Shown here in pieces: positions 1 to 12,328 of a stretch of DNA of 64,000 nucleotides. Made by a program: the position numbers and the translations under genes. The stretch lies in assembly GCA_033063855.1 (NCBI GenBank), contig CP093829.1, forward strand, positions 6,458,243 through 6,522,242. Reading direction: 5' to 3'. The stretch's first letter is position 1. Each line of letters begins with the position of its first letter. Source of the stretch: Smittia aterrima (Eukaryota; Arthropoda; Insecta; Diptera; Chironomidae). The notes below the pieces were generated by a model that did no database searches, was not told where the DNA came from, and saw nothing but the letters and a program-made list of their open reading frames with translations.

Positions 1-3000
1 TGGTGAGCAAACAAAACGAAAAAGAAAAAAAAATCCAGAAAAGTGCTTAACTCATTTTTGATGATTTGGCAAAAGGTTCTGAAAACGGTCAACGTTTAAT
101 TAGTCGTCGTCAATCGCATGTTGTGCCAGAGACGGTCATCGACAATCTTTCAAGCAAGCAAGAGCAATTAAATTTTCGTCTCAGTCACAGCAATTAGCTA
201 ATGACGACTTGTCTATGAGTGCGAGCGCGGACAGAACCTGATTTCAATGAGAAACGCCTTAAACGGTTCGATAATGATAGATTGGAGCTAAGATGTGACG
301 CAATCTACGGGAAACTGCGAGAAGATGCGCTTAATTCACTTTTACTTTTCCTCTACAATTTCACAAGATTAGTTTTTACGCAAAAACAATGCTCAATGAT
401 GGCAAACAAGATTCATTCAATTTCCTACAATTATTTCGAGTTTCTCAATTTCTTGAAAATTGCAAACGATTATAATTAAGACATTAAGAGCTTAAGTAGC
501 GAGATGAGCAACAGTTTGACTTGCCTCAGTCTGCAATTTGCGATCGATTGAAAAGTCGTTGCGCAATGATCATGAGTCTGAGTGTAAATTTAATTGAAAT
601 TACTTCGATTGGACTGAATCTGGTTAGCGAATGCAATCTTGTGCTTCATCAAACATTGTTCCAGATTCTCTTGCACGGTCGAAGTAACTGAATTTATTTT
701 TCATGATAATCTAATTATTTGCACCACAAGCAAAACAAAAACTTCTTCCAGCCTGTTTCATGTTCATTGCAAATCTTCTCTTGTGCAGTTAATCTGAATG
801 AGAAAATTGGGTCGTGGTACAATAAGAAGGCGATGCAGTTCTGAGGTTGATAATGACGAAAAAATGAAAAGATTCAGTTGATAAGATCACGTAGATCTTC
901 GTTCTTCATCTTTATGAGACTTAATTCCACTTCTCATCAGCACTCGACGCTCTCTTTCTCTTCTGCCGCTTCAAAGTCAACAACAAAATCAAGGCAAGTG
1001 ATGCGGCACATTCCAGAGATTCCAGAATCCTTCAGAACGAACTGCACGAAGTTTCAACTTGTTTACCTTGAAACATTCATCACGTTTTGCTCATTATGAT
1101 ATTTGCTATCGAATTAAAAATATTTTTCGGGTCTTCGTTCGCGGTTTCATCAAAGATTCTTTCAGCCTCCGTTCATTACATAACAAGAAACTTGTCTGTT
1201 GTCGATCGAAAGAACTGCTTTTGTAAACAAATCTTTTTCATCCTAATTTGGACGTGTCATTGATTTCTTGTGCGACCCCGAGGTCGACAAAGTCGTATTT
1301 TAGGATTAGTGAGTGAGTGGTCGTCGATAAGATTGAGATCAGAGTTTAAAAACTCGACGACACTCAACGAACTAACTTTCTATCTTCGCATGAGACGGAG
1401 TCGAAAGTTTTCAATTTCAATTACCGCAAATCAGAGACAAACGCGCGGTTTGTCTCAATCTAGCTCTTGTTCGTGCCTAGATAGGGAACTTTAATTTATC
1501 AATTTTAGGTGACATTAGATCATCAATAAAGAGGCTAATTTTCACTCTCGCATTTCTGCGGCGACGAAATTGAAACCAGCGAGATCAACTCACTCTTCAA
1601 AGACTTTCACTCGGCATCGCAAGACATTTGCGTAAATATTGAATAAGTTTGCGTATTTTAAAAGGCATCTAAGTAATTTATGATCATCCATTTCGTATTT
1701 AGTGTCTCTTCTCTCTTCTTGTTTAAAACGAAACTTCCGCTTCTGACATGAATTTCAAATCGTCACCAACGCTAAATTTGCACAACAATTAGAAGAGATA
1801 TTTAAAATATCAATGGCAGCTGATGAAAGAAATATTTCGCCTTTTGAATCTTCAACTAAAACTTTCAAAGTAAATGCTCCGACAGTTAATCATCGGAAGT
1901 TAGAATGAAATGCAGTTTGACGACAAAAACCGTAAATTAAACAAAATATCGTATCGAGTTGCATCGAAAAAGTGGAACGAAAATTTATGAAAGACAAAAC
2001 TGTTTTGACGACTAAGCGCTAACGGAGGAGATTTCAATAAAACCTGACGCAATTCGACACGAAATGCTCATAAATAATTGGGTGACAATCGCTTGGCGCA
2101 CCTTCAGAAAAACCTCGAAGGCAAATCGACGATTTTAGACATCTTATGCTAATTAACGGATCATGAACGATTCAATCATCTCAGAAACAAAGACTCTTCG
2201 AATGTAAATCGATTCGATTCCATTTGATATGGAGGCGAGACCCCCGAGTGCGGTTAAGAAGGTCTAACGCAAGAAAATTTCTTTCGTGATCCAATCAGAA
2301 GAAATGAGAGTGCAAGATTCTCAACGTCGCCGAAGGATTTCTAGGTCTGAACTCCTTCTTCGTCTTCTTCTTCTACGCTTCATTTAATTGAGAATGATTT
2401 ATTTTTTCTTTCAGGTCAAAGCACAATTGGTTCTCAATCTCAGGTAAGAAATCCCTTTCAAATGGACTTTCAAAGATTTCAACATGCAGCGTCACTTTTC
2501 ACAAGTCTCTTCGTGTAATAAAGAGCGTTGAACAAGTGTTCAGATGAATCATGTGATGGATGGACGAAAACGTCTTTCGCAATATTTCGTGATTGATTTT
2601 GTTTGTTGAGCAAAGGCTAAACAAAACTCACCAGCGATCAAAGTTTATCCAGTTCCACTTCTTGCTTAATGCAATTAATAATTTTTCTCACTCATTTCCT
2701 TATCAACGAAACTTTTCCGCTTTGTTTTGCTAAACTTTTTATTTTTCTTTCGTTCTGCCAACTCCGAATAATTCACGGCTATCAAAAGATTATGCTAATT
2801 GAGTTGTTTATTATGTTTAGGCCCGGCTTTTTCTGCTGTGAAAACTTATTTCATCAACTAAATAGAAACTTGAACACGACTCGTTGACGATCAAAACAAA
2901 ACTGAAGAGGAAATTACCTGAGCACGAAGATTGAGAGAAGGAAAGAGAAAAGTTGAACGTTTTCAAAAGCAAAGTGATTCAAGATATTTTCCTTTCACTT

Positions 3001-3092
3001 CTGCAATCAGCGAATCTCAGTTTGCCAAGAGTTTCTTTGAAATATTCTGTAAACTGTCAGATTTCGATTTTTCTTTAAAATTATTTCGTGAA
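1..3092. other. Non-coding stretch with no recognised gene
   Basis: Short open frames here (for example 219-479, 878-1099, 1270-1494 and 2669-2887) have no recognisable domains, and at least the first opens only at a non-ATG codon, so I do not call them. The only structured item is a candidate 29-nt exon at 2415-2443. The region probably holds upstream regulatory sequence or 5'-UTR exons of the cysteine-module gene starting at 3093, or the flank of a gene outside the window. Confidence 0.5.
2415..2443 (+). other. Candidate 29-nt micro-exon (5'-UTR)
   Basis: A pyrimidine-rich tract ending in TTTCTTTCAG is followed 29 nt later by a strong donor CAG|GTAAGAA. Both splice sites are near consensus and lie about 650 nt upstream of the first cysteine-module gene on the same strand. 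The segment has no ATG, so it would be untranslated or an internal exon of something unseen. It is inferred from splice-site quality alone, and chance pairs of this kind do occur in AT-rich DNA. Confidence 0.25.
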
Positions 3093-5662
3093 ATGGCAAA
3101 TCAAGTTGAGAATCTAAATTTGCTCGCAAAGGAACGTGATGACGAAATTGATAAGTTACTAAAAATTCAAGAGGAAATCGAGAAAAACAAGAAAGAACTT
3201 GAGAAAGATCCTGAAAATCCTGAGCTGAAGGAAACATTGAAGGAAACGATCGATCAACAAAATAAAGAAGCTGCGAACTTAGAGAATCGAATTTCTGTTC
3301 TCAGCAAGAAGTTAAAAGAAGCGAAGAAATCCAGCGAAAGTAAGTCAATGATTTCCAGAGTTTCCTGTGATCTAAGAAATATTTTTCAGATGGAAAACCA
3401 TTCAAACATCCCAACGTACAAATCGACAGAGCTCTCAGCGTAAGCGAAAGTGGTGGAACGATAAATTCAGTCTGCACTCTCACAAATGTTAGTTCAGAGG
3501 AAGATGAAGAGATTTTGAAAATCCTCCCTCATCCAAATATTCTTCTCGAGCGCAATCCGCAATTTGGCAAAACGAATCAAGAAAATCTCAAGTTCGTTGG
3601 TCATCCAAACATCAGAAATATTCAAAATGAAAAGAGTGCAATTCCCGCTAATCAAGTTTCTATGAGTCGAGTTAACAGCGCTGCAAAACCATTCCCGATG
3701 GCTGATGAGTGCTCTGGTAGATTTAAAAATGATTTTGATAAATTATGAAAAATTTATTCTAAATTTCTTTTAGAACAAAGCTCACGAGAAAGCTTCAAGA
3801 CTTCATCGTCTTGCAGATCAACTTCAGTCTGCACAACTTGCGGAAACCAAATGCAACGACAAAGCAAAGTTCAAGTCCGTCCGGTATCATCTCAAATGCG
3901 TTACAGAGCTTCTCGATTGTCTTCAAAGCTCAGCAAAGGAACTTCATGTCGATCCTTCGATTTCTGTAATAAATGTGGCAACAACAGCCGAAAGGTCAAG
4001 ACGAGCAATGTGAGAATTAAACCGTTAGACGATTCGTCTTGCGACACATTCCAAGATTGCAGTGACTGTGGAAAAGATAAGAGCAAGTCGTTCAATGGAA
4101 TCTCAAGCAATTGCTCGAGGCAACCGCAAATGAATGAACAAAGCAGTGGAACGACTTGTAATTCTTTTAAGGAATGCGGCAAGTGTAAAGAGACAAACAA
4201 GTCGTGTAAATCGATGGATATCTGCAATAAATGCGCGAACAACACAAGCGGCGCTAACCCATCGTGTGAGTCTTTTGATGTTTGTCAAAAGTGTAAAAGC
4301 CCAGCTTGTCAATCGAGAGACAATTGCAGCAAGTGCCAAGTGAATAAGCGAGTTGAACCTTCTTGTGATTCTTTGAATGTTTGTAACAAGTGCGCGTTAC
4401 AAACTACAAAATCTTGTGAATCCTCAAACGTTTGTGATCCTTGCAAGAAAGGAGTTGCTGCTGCTACTTCAAAATGTTCAACTTCTTCTAAATGTCGGCC
4501 AACTTCCTCAAGATCTGTTACGAAGTTTGCAGATGAAGTTAAAACTCCTCCGAAATCAGTTTCTCAAGTCTCGAAACCAAAATCAATCACAAATGTTCGC
4601 TCTAAGCTATCAACGATTCCCAGTGGTGACTCCGTAGCAACTACTCCAAAGAAAAGCATTTCAAAATCTCTTGTGGTTCCAAAGGAAAAACTAAACTGTC
4701 GACCAGAAGCTCCACAGACTCCCGGACGACAACTTCTGACACTCAAAAAGAATCATAAACAGTTTGATGAACTCGAATGTCCCGATAAGCCTTGCGAGTC
4801 GAATGAAAAAAGAAATTTTGTGAAGACGCCTCGACCAAAACCAAAAGACAAGAAATCGATGATGACATTGAACTCGGCAAAGGAATCAAAGAGCGACGTG
4901 AAGTCAGTAAATTCACAAGGCAAAGGCAAAGAAGTAAATACTCCAAAGGAAGACTACAGCAGCAGATATTTGAAAATGAAATACGAAATCGAAATGCAGA
5001 ATTATTTGATCGACAAGATGCACCGAGAGTTTGAAGCTAAAGCGATGAATTGTCGTCCAGAGTTTGAGTTGTGTCAGTTGCAGCAGAGAATGGATTTGGA
5101 AGTGATTAAACTTGGGAAGATGATTGAGTTCGCAATTTGCATTCAACGATTGAATCCTGAAGAGAAGTGGGGCCCGATTCCGATTTCGACAGTTGGCCAA
5201 TGCAAACCAATGAAGACTCGATCATGCCCGCGATTGACGAAGAAACTTAAATTGCCACAAACTCCGTCAGGAATTTCCCTTGTCAGTGGTTTCGATGAAC
5301 TTGAAGACATTCTCTTGAAAGAGGATGAAGAAAATTGTCTGCAAGAAGTTTCCCGGAAGCTCAAGGAAGAGAGAATTCAAGATTTGTGTGGGAAAATGGG
5401 AGAAATGGCTTGCAAGTTCAAACATTTGCAAGAAGAACGTCTTCGATTGGAGTCTGAAGGTTGCAACCGGGACATCAAGTGCAGTGAACTCTTTTCCGGT
5501 TCATGTCAAGATACCGACCCAAGCGACGATGAAGTTAAAGCAAAATTACGCTCAATTGATCAAGCAACGAAGCAATTGCTTTGTAATGTCGATAAAATGA
5601 AATGCAAAACAAAGAATTTGCTTCAAGATTTCAGTTCCTTCAAACAGACAAACCAATGTTAA
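3093..5662 (+). CDS. Cysteine-module coiled-coil protein A (820 aa, 3 exons)
   Basis: I do not recognise this as a named family. Exons join(3093..3339, 3390..3716, 3774..5662) give one 820-aa frame with 50- and 57-nt introns. The start is the first ATG in the first exon. Residues about 1-82 are charged and coiled-coil-like. From about residue 205 to 420 there are nine modules of form C-x5-C-x2-C, for example CDSLNVCNKC and CESFDVCQKC. A basic Ser/Thr/Pro-rich linker follows, then a region from about residue 590 to 700 that is shared with the downstream gene: it contains QNYLIDKM, the block WGPIPI and later TPSG..VSGF. No signal peptide or membrane segment is seen, so an intracellular structural role is likely. 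An AATAAA lies near 5846. By analogy with cysteine-rich dipteran sperm-tail proteins a testis role is possible, but that is a guess. Confidence 0.8.
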
Positions 5663-7522
5663 GAAAGCGACAATTCAATTAAAGTTCACGAACTACTAAT
5701 TCTAAAATGTTTTTTTTTCTGTCTGCTGACTAATGAATACAATTTTTTTGTGCCTTATTCTGTCAGTCAGCACATTTAGCATAAATCCAATCGACCAGCA
5801 TCAACAGAAGCCGACAGTTGAGACACGATATCTGATATTTTAAGGAATAAAACTCCGAATCAGTCGACGAGAAAGCCGAGGATTGGTGAGAAAAGATTTT
5901 GCAATTGATCGAGTTTTAGCCAAATGATTTCAAGAGAGGAAACGAGTCGAAGAATTTATTTGACAATGAGAAGAGGAAATAATTAATCTTCGTTTGAACC
6001 TGGGTTCGAATCCCAATAAATTTGAGAGTTATATGATATGCTTTATCGTAAAAAACTTTTTTTCTAAAAAATTTTGATTAAACTACAAGTTGTGTTACTC
6101 AATCGAACGTATTGTGATTGATTTTAATTTTCCTAAGAATCCAGAATCCTTTGAAATCGTTTTTATGAGACGATGCTTTTTTGAAGAAACGGGAATTTTG
6201 TTGAAACTTCCAATGGAATGAACCGCATTAATTTAAAATGAAAAATATTTTTATAAAAGTTTGCTAATTTCTTTTTAGTTTGGTATTTTTATATTTTTAC
6301 ATTTAATTCAATTTTCTACACATTCGGTGTTGATGTCGATTGCGTGTGTTTCTTCATGAGATAATTTACAAAAGAAAATGGGGATAGCAGTATTTATTCT
6401 CGGCGGTGCTCATATCATAGACGAATAATGGGAATTTAACTTTTTTATTCAATTTTGCTGATTTTTGATTTTTATCAACTGGAAATGTTTTTGAAAATCT
6501 TTTCAAATGAAATCAAGAAAATCTTTTATATTTATCTAAAAGGCTTTTAGTTGAACTCCTTTCGAGTGTTCAAATAAGAAAAATTTATGAAACAACTTGT
6601 AAGAGACGTTTCAAACTTTAAAACATAAATGACATTGGGTTCGAATCCCAATAAATTCTTATCGATGTAGATGGCTGCCTTTGTAACCTTTTTTGCCTTG
6701 ATAATTTTTTTGCTCTTTCTGTGTTGATGATTCTTCAATATTTCATGATGTAAATGGGGTAATATGGCAGTTATATTCTCGGCTTATAGACGCATTTTCC
6801 CCTTGGATTCAATTTTTACATTGAAAGAAATTAAAAATCTTCAATTTCAATTCTGTGATGAATGAAATAGAAAATAATTTTATTTGTTTTCGACAATCAT
6901 AACGAACTTTGGCCAAATCGTTTCAAGGAAGAAAATACTCAGAAAACTGAGGTTGAAAGAAGTCTCAAACTTAGGGTGAGAGAGAGAGACTCCAGGTTCG
7001 AATCCTGACAAAGTTTATTAAATCTATACTATTTCAACAATGGTTTTTTTTTCTAAATTTTCTTTTTTATAACAAACGCTTTTATTAATTTATTTTCCAA
7101 TTGAAAATTGAAGCAAATGAAATCTATATTTTTTAAAGGACTTTCTGTTGAACTTTTATAAGCGTTAAAATGAGAAAATTAGTTTAAACAACTTGAAAGA
7201 GGCTTTACAACCTTCATAAAAAACATTGGGTTCGAATCCCAATAAAATTTTATCGGTCGCATTATTTGTTAGTCAAATTTTTTTAAGCTTTTAAAATCAT
7301 ATTCATTGTTGATATCATTTTAGTTTTCATTTTCATTAAAATATTTATTTAGCTTCTGTACCAAAATATTATTGAACTTTTTCATTTCAGTTAGAAAAAT
7401 GTTATCAATTTAGAAGCTTTCGAGTCAATCGCAGTAAACGGAGAAGATTGAAAATAATTTTTTATTCATTTCCTTTTCAAAATTTGCAGTGAGTGGTTGC
7501 TATTTCAAATTTCATTGAGAGG
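5663..7522. repeat. Array of four tRNA T-arm-like repeats
   Basis: This intergenic stretch between the two cysteine-module genes carries four copies of a T-arm-like hairpin, with stem GGG or AGG, loop TTCGAAT and the matching stem, at 6001-6015, 6634-6652, 6993-7007 and 7225-7243. Two copies extend the stem to ATTGGG/CCCAAT. The copies sit in longer degenerate repeats: 6540-6660 resembles 7137-7260, and 5915-6030 resembles 6905-7020. A second shared block (about 6379-6430 and 6751-6795) contains TATTCTCGGC. No A-box, acceptor stem or anticodon arm is visible upstream, so these are not complete tRNA genes. They could be decayed tRNA-derived SINE pieces amplified in tandem. Confidence 0.6.
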
Positions 7523-9715
7523 ATGTCACTGGAATCAAAGATTTACGATTCGCTTAATAAACAACCGGAGCAAATGAAGAACTCGTTGATGGCTGAAGAA
7601 GGAAGGAGAAGCTCACAGCAACACATCAAATTTCATCGACGGTCGAGCACTTCAAGTGATTCCCAAAATTCGATCAGAAACAAAAGTAAGTCATGCGAAT
7701 CGTCATTGAAAATGAAAAATCTTCAAGATTTTCCTTTCAGAATTAAGAAAACGAGCATCAACAGGAAAAGAAATTGAAGAAAAATCCTCGGAAACTTCTC
7801 TCGCGTGCAGCAAATGCAATGTCGATTCTTGCCACTCATTCGGAATTTGTGATCGATGCACTCCTTCAAGTGCAACCAGCGCAATGAGTTTGTGCAGCAA
7901 TTGCGGTGACAAAGGATTCCTTAAACTCAAATTATGCAAAGGTTGTGAGAAGCTCAGTCTCGATTTAAGAAAAAAGAAATCGAAAGCAAATCTACCAGCA
8001 ATGGCTGATCGACTTTCTTTAATGTCAACGGATGGAAATTCTCTTTGCGATTCAGTGGATGCTTGTAGCAAATGCGCTGGTTCGACTGATGATGGAGCTT
8101 CATGTCAATCTGTTGGAGTTTGTAAAAGCTGCACACGCCGAGCTAAGGAACCAATGAATAGTGCATCAGCTTTGACTCTTTGTAATTCAATGGACGTTTG
8201 TCAAAATTGCGCTGGAAATTCCTGCACGTCAATTGGAGTCTGCAAAGATTGTACACATCGAGCTAACAAGGATTCAGCTCCTTCAGAATGTAATTCGATG
8301 GATGTTTGCCGAGATTGTGGTGGAATCAATGATGACGGAGCTTCATGCAAATCAATCGGTTTATGCAAGAGCTGTACTTGTCGATCTGAAGGAAAAGATT
8401 CTGTTGTATCAGAATGTGAGTCCGTGGGAGTTTGCAGCAAATGCGCTGATGGAACATCTTGCAAATCAATTGGAATCTGTGAGAGTTGCACAAAACGAGC
8501 CGAAGGAAATGATACAGAAAGTGAATCCGTTGGTGTCTGCAGTAAATGTGCTTCATCAGTTTGCGAGTCCGTTGGTGCGTGTAGTAAATGTGCTGACGGA
8601 ACTTCCTGTAAATCAATTGGAATATGCGCAAGTTGCACAAGACAAGCCGAAGGAACTGAAATTAAAGGATCCGCCGTTTCAGAATGTGAATCTGTTGGTG
8701 TCTGTAGCAAATGCGCTGATGTAACTTCTTGTAAATCCATTGGAGTTTGCAAGGATTGCACAAGACGAGCAGAAGGATTCACTGATGTTGGAACTTCTTG
8801 TACTTCAATCGGAGTTTGCAAGAGTTGTACTCGTCGTGCTCAAAATCCTTTGGAATGCAATTCCATGAACGATTGCAATGAATGCGCTGGAGGTGAGTTC
8901 ACTTGAAATTTTCAATTCATTTTATTAATTTATCAGTTTTAGGTTCAACTGATAATCTCGAATGCAAATCGTATCTCGAGTGCAACAAATGTGCGGCAAT
9001 TTTGAAATCAGACTTTGCCCCACCAAACTCGGCCCATGAGCTTGCGAAACCAACGATTGGCATGTATCGAGATGAAATCGTTAGATCAACTGATTCCGAC
9101 GAGACCAGATCGAATAGACGAAATGTAAAGAGAAAGAACAAGACACGTCGATCGCAGGAGTCGATGAGCACTGGAAGCAAATATTGTCCGAAATATCGCA
9201 AGATGAGACATCAGATTGAACGTCAAAACTACCTCATCGAGAAAATGAATCAAGATTTGCAACTTCGAACGTTGAACTGTTGCCCAGAGATCGACTCAAA
9301 TGACCTCAAACATCGTTTAGGTCTCGAAGTCTCAAAGTTGAATAAAATGATCGAAATAGCGAAGTTCACTCAACGAAGTCATCAAGAAGAACTCTGGGGC
9401 GCAATTCCAATTACAAATGTTGGTGACACAGTCAGCATTAGAATCCCACGAACGCCATCAGGAGTCACTGACGTCAGTGGATTTGGAGACCTTGAAGAAC
9501 CAAATGTAAGAGGCAAATGTTTGAGGAATGAGTTAGACCAACTCAGAGTTCTGCGAAATCTTTATCAAAAAAGAAATTTGAAAGCTGAAAGTGGAAGCTC
9601 CGACAGCAGCGGCAATCACAAAAAGTCTTCAAGACAATTAGAAGAAGAATTGGAGCGAGTTCTAACAGACATGCACACACTCTCGATCAACATCAGAAAA
9701 CTTCAAAATTCCTGA
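7523..9715 (+). CDS. Cysteine-module coiled-coil protein B (695 aa, 3 exons)
   Basis: Tandem paralogue of the gene at 3093. Exons join(7523..7685, 7741..8892, 8943..9715) give a 695-aa frame; introns are 55 and 50 nt. After a short charged Ser-rich N-terminus it carries about 16 modules of C-x5-C-x2-C, roughly residues 75-455. These largely alternate between two types: CxSVGVCSKCA-like and SCKSIGVCKSCTRRA-like. One module (near 8521) has lost its first cysteine. The last module is split from the others by intron 2. The region after about residue 500 matches protein A (RQNYLIEKM, then WGAIPI, then TPSG..VSGFGDLE). No signal peptide or membrane segment is present. Two AATAAA motifs lie within 45 nt of the stop. 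Function is unknown; a structural, disulfide- or metal-rich intracellular protein is inferred. Confidence 0.8.
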
Positions 9716-10827
9716 TTTCCTCGAAACTTGTGAAATAAACAAGTCAACGACAATAAACAACTTCATGTTCTTGTAGAAACAATTTATGCATTAAAATTAT
9801 TCTGCAGCTGAATTTATTTACATTACTCGGTGGAATTTGTTTTGCAACTTTCTTCGGTGCTGTCGAGTTCGTTGTCTATGAAAACAATTAATGATGAAGG
9901 CGAGTGAATTTGCACATTCTATAAACCTCTGGGCTGGGCTGAGAAATAAACTTTAATTGATATTTTGATCAAGCAAAGGTCAAATGGCGCTGCTAAATCT
10001 CAATTTCATTGGTCATGATCAGGCAGCGGAGTTTTTATTGCCTTCTCAACTTCGCGGATGATTTCCTTGAAAGATCGCTGAGCGGTTAGTGAGTTCGCGG
10101 CTTCTGAAAACTTTCAATCGCTCGAGACGAAGCGATTTAATGAATATTTAAATTTCAATGAAGCCTAAGTAAATGTTTGTTCTATAAATCGCTTGATTAA
10201 CGATCAAAGTTTAATCACATTATGAAAAAACTCTTCATTGCTCTTCGCTGCGAGTAATTGAACTTCGCGTGCGAAATAAAAATTGAAAATAAATATTTAT
10301 CATCGAAGCATCTCGAATGAAGCTGATCATGATCAACTCAAATTCTGACTTCTGACTTTTGTTTTGCAAGTCAGATTTCATCTTGTTAAGTCGCTGAGAT
10401 AATAATTTTCAGCTTGTGCTTGCAAAACAATGCAAATGAAATGCGGGGAGGGAATTTCCATTCCATGCCTTACACGAGTCTTACTTTGACTTCAATACTC
10501 GAAATCGAATGTTAACGATGCCGCTCACTTTTCCGAAATCCTCATCAATATTCACGAGGAAAACAAAGGGCGATGACGGATTTTGAAGCAAGCACATTGA
10601 TTCACAATAATTAAACACGCCATCGTGCAACCAGAGCGCGACCGTTGAGCTCATGCTTGTTGTTACATAAACAATTTTTCTGTAACAAAAGAGAAGCTAC
10701 ACACGCTAGAGAATCTAACAAAATGCTGTTAAACGAAAGCTTTTTCTGCTTCTAAACCGAATGCGATTGAATTATCGGACTCGAAGTCTCGAGTTTGGTT
10801 GTGAAACTTCCCTCAACCAGCCGAGTC

Positions 10828-10860
10828 TATATAAAGTCATAATAACATACGAATCAGCAT
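10828..10860 (+). promoter_or_regulatory. Possible TATA/initiator core promoter
   Basis: TATATAAAG at 10828-10836 is followed by ATCAGCA whose A at 10856 lies 28 nt downstream of the first T. This is the normal TATA-to-start distance in insects. It faces the mol gene, whose ATG lies 5.7 kb downstream. There is no transcript evidence. Confidence 0.35.
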
Positions 10861-12307
10861 CGCCATCATAATTATTCAATTCCAATACATCGCGGACTCT
10901 TTCGATCTCATCCATTCGCGAGCGAAAACATCGCGCATGGAATAAAATTAAAATTATTAATCACGCGAGAGATTAAATGCGGTGATGGGGCGAGCACATG
11001 GGCAGACTGTAATTGCATGTTGGATTTGTGGACATTCATCAATGACGTTCTCTCAAACTTCAAGTGGAAGCAATCGACAATTAATTATCACACATCATTG
11101 CAAAGACCTCCCAAGCTCATAGAGCAAATCGACGTCTTCAGTCTGAAGACTTTATGACATGACCACTTTGAACAATAATAAAACTTTACCGCCATAAATC
11201 ACTCGTTGGGGTTACTGAAAGAAATTTGTCAAAATCTCAGCGATGATGGTTCACGAAACGCATGAAAATGTCAACAACCTGCGACATCCAAAGTCGTTAA
11301 TTGAAATTGCAAACAGCGAAGCTTCGAAATTCGGCGAATGATGGGCGATGATGGATTTGTATAATTCAAAAAAAAACTTTCCTTTTCGATTTATGGAGCG
11401 ACGTTTGGGATGGGACGATATCGCGTTGTGATGGCAATGAGATGTTGGTGGGAGTGTGGAGAAGAGAAGATTGATTATTTTATCTCTTTTGATTAATATT
11501 GCAACAAAAGAAATCTTTTTAACTTTGTAAGAATAAAAATTCTTCTTCAAGTTCTCTTCGAAAGATTTTTCATTTCGTTCATTGCTGGAGAAAACATTGA
11601 GTTGCTCTTACATTCAACAACATTCTCTCATTGCTCTTCTCAATGAACGTTCAGTCTGCGAGTGAGTTTACAAGCGTTCGGGTCGTTTAGCTGTTTCGCT
11701 CCGACCATAAAAATAAAACAAAGAAAAGTGATTTAAAGTGAAGTTCGCTTGGAAAAAGGTTCATTTGTGATTAATTAAAGCAAATTTTTTCACTTTTTTT
11801 TTCATCGGGCATGACATGAAAAGGGTGTTAAGTACGAACGTGATTGAATTGCGCGATTAAAGTTAGCGAAGCTTTCAGCTCGCTCGCGACTCTCGGCTCG
11901 TTACATAAAAGTGACATCATCGGGTGTGAGAGCAACAACAAACAAACCAGAAATCATAACAAGAAACTGCGTGCGAATAATTTTGATCATTGGTGTAAAC
12001 TCAATTATCGCCTCGGAAGGAAAGTTGTTGAAAGGGAATTGAGTAATGAACCACATGAGTTTGATTTATTAGCCACCGAAAGTTTTCATCGATCACGGAT
12101 TACGAAAGCTGTTTCTCTTCTCATCGAGCAAGCCCAGGAAACTCAGGAACAAGGCAAATCTGTAAGTGCAATTCACCGTTAATTAATCCTCATCTCCATT
12201 ATCTGTGAATCTTTCGCGCGACTCTTTGAAAGGCATTCGCGGAACAAAGCAAAAAACAAGATAACAAGAAGAAGAAATAAACTTCCAGTTTGTTTGTGTC
12301 TCTCTCT

Positions 12308-12328
12308 CCATGAACCTGAATTGTAACG
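12308..12328 (+). repeat. 21-nt repeat, copy 1
   Basis: The sequence CCATGAACCTGAATTGTAAC plus one G recurs exactly at 15027-15047. Both copies begin with an ATG (MNLNCN). A shared A(C/T)ATCCGGGT follows about 90-105 nt downstream of each. This could be a duplicated upstream exon or regulatory element of mol. Confidence 0.5.

Noticed and set aside
2220..2300. D-arm-like sequence CGAGTGCGGTTAAG resembling tRNA-Ser/Leu
   Set aside because: No T-arm or acceptor stem pairs downstream; not a tRNA gene.
8201..8821. 206-aa minus-strand frame with repeats
   Set aside because: Antisense shadow of the cysteine-module array of protein B.
11844..12182. 112-aa open frame upstream of mol
   Set aside because: No domain, no good start context or splice partners; likely chance in a non-coding stretch.
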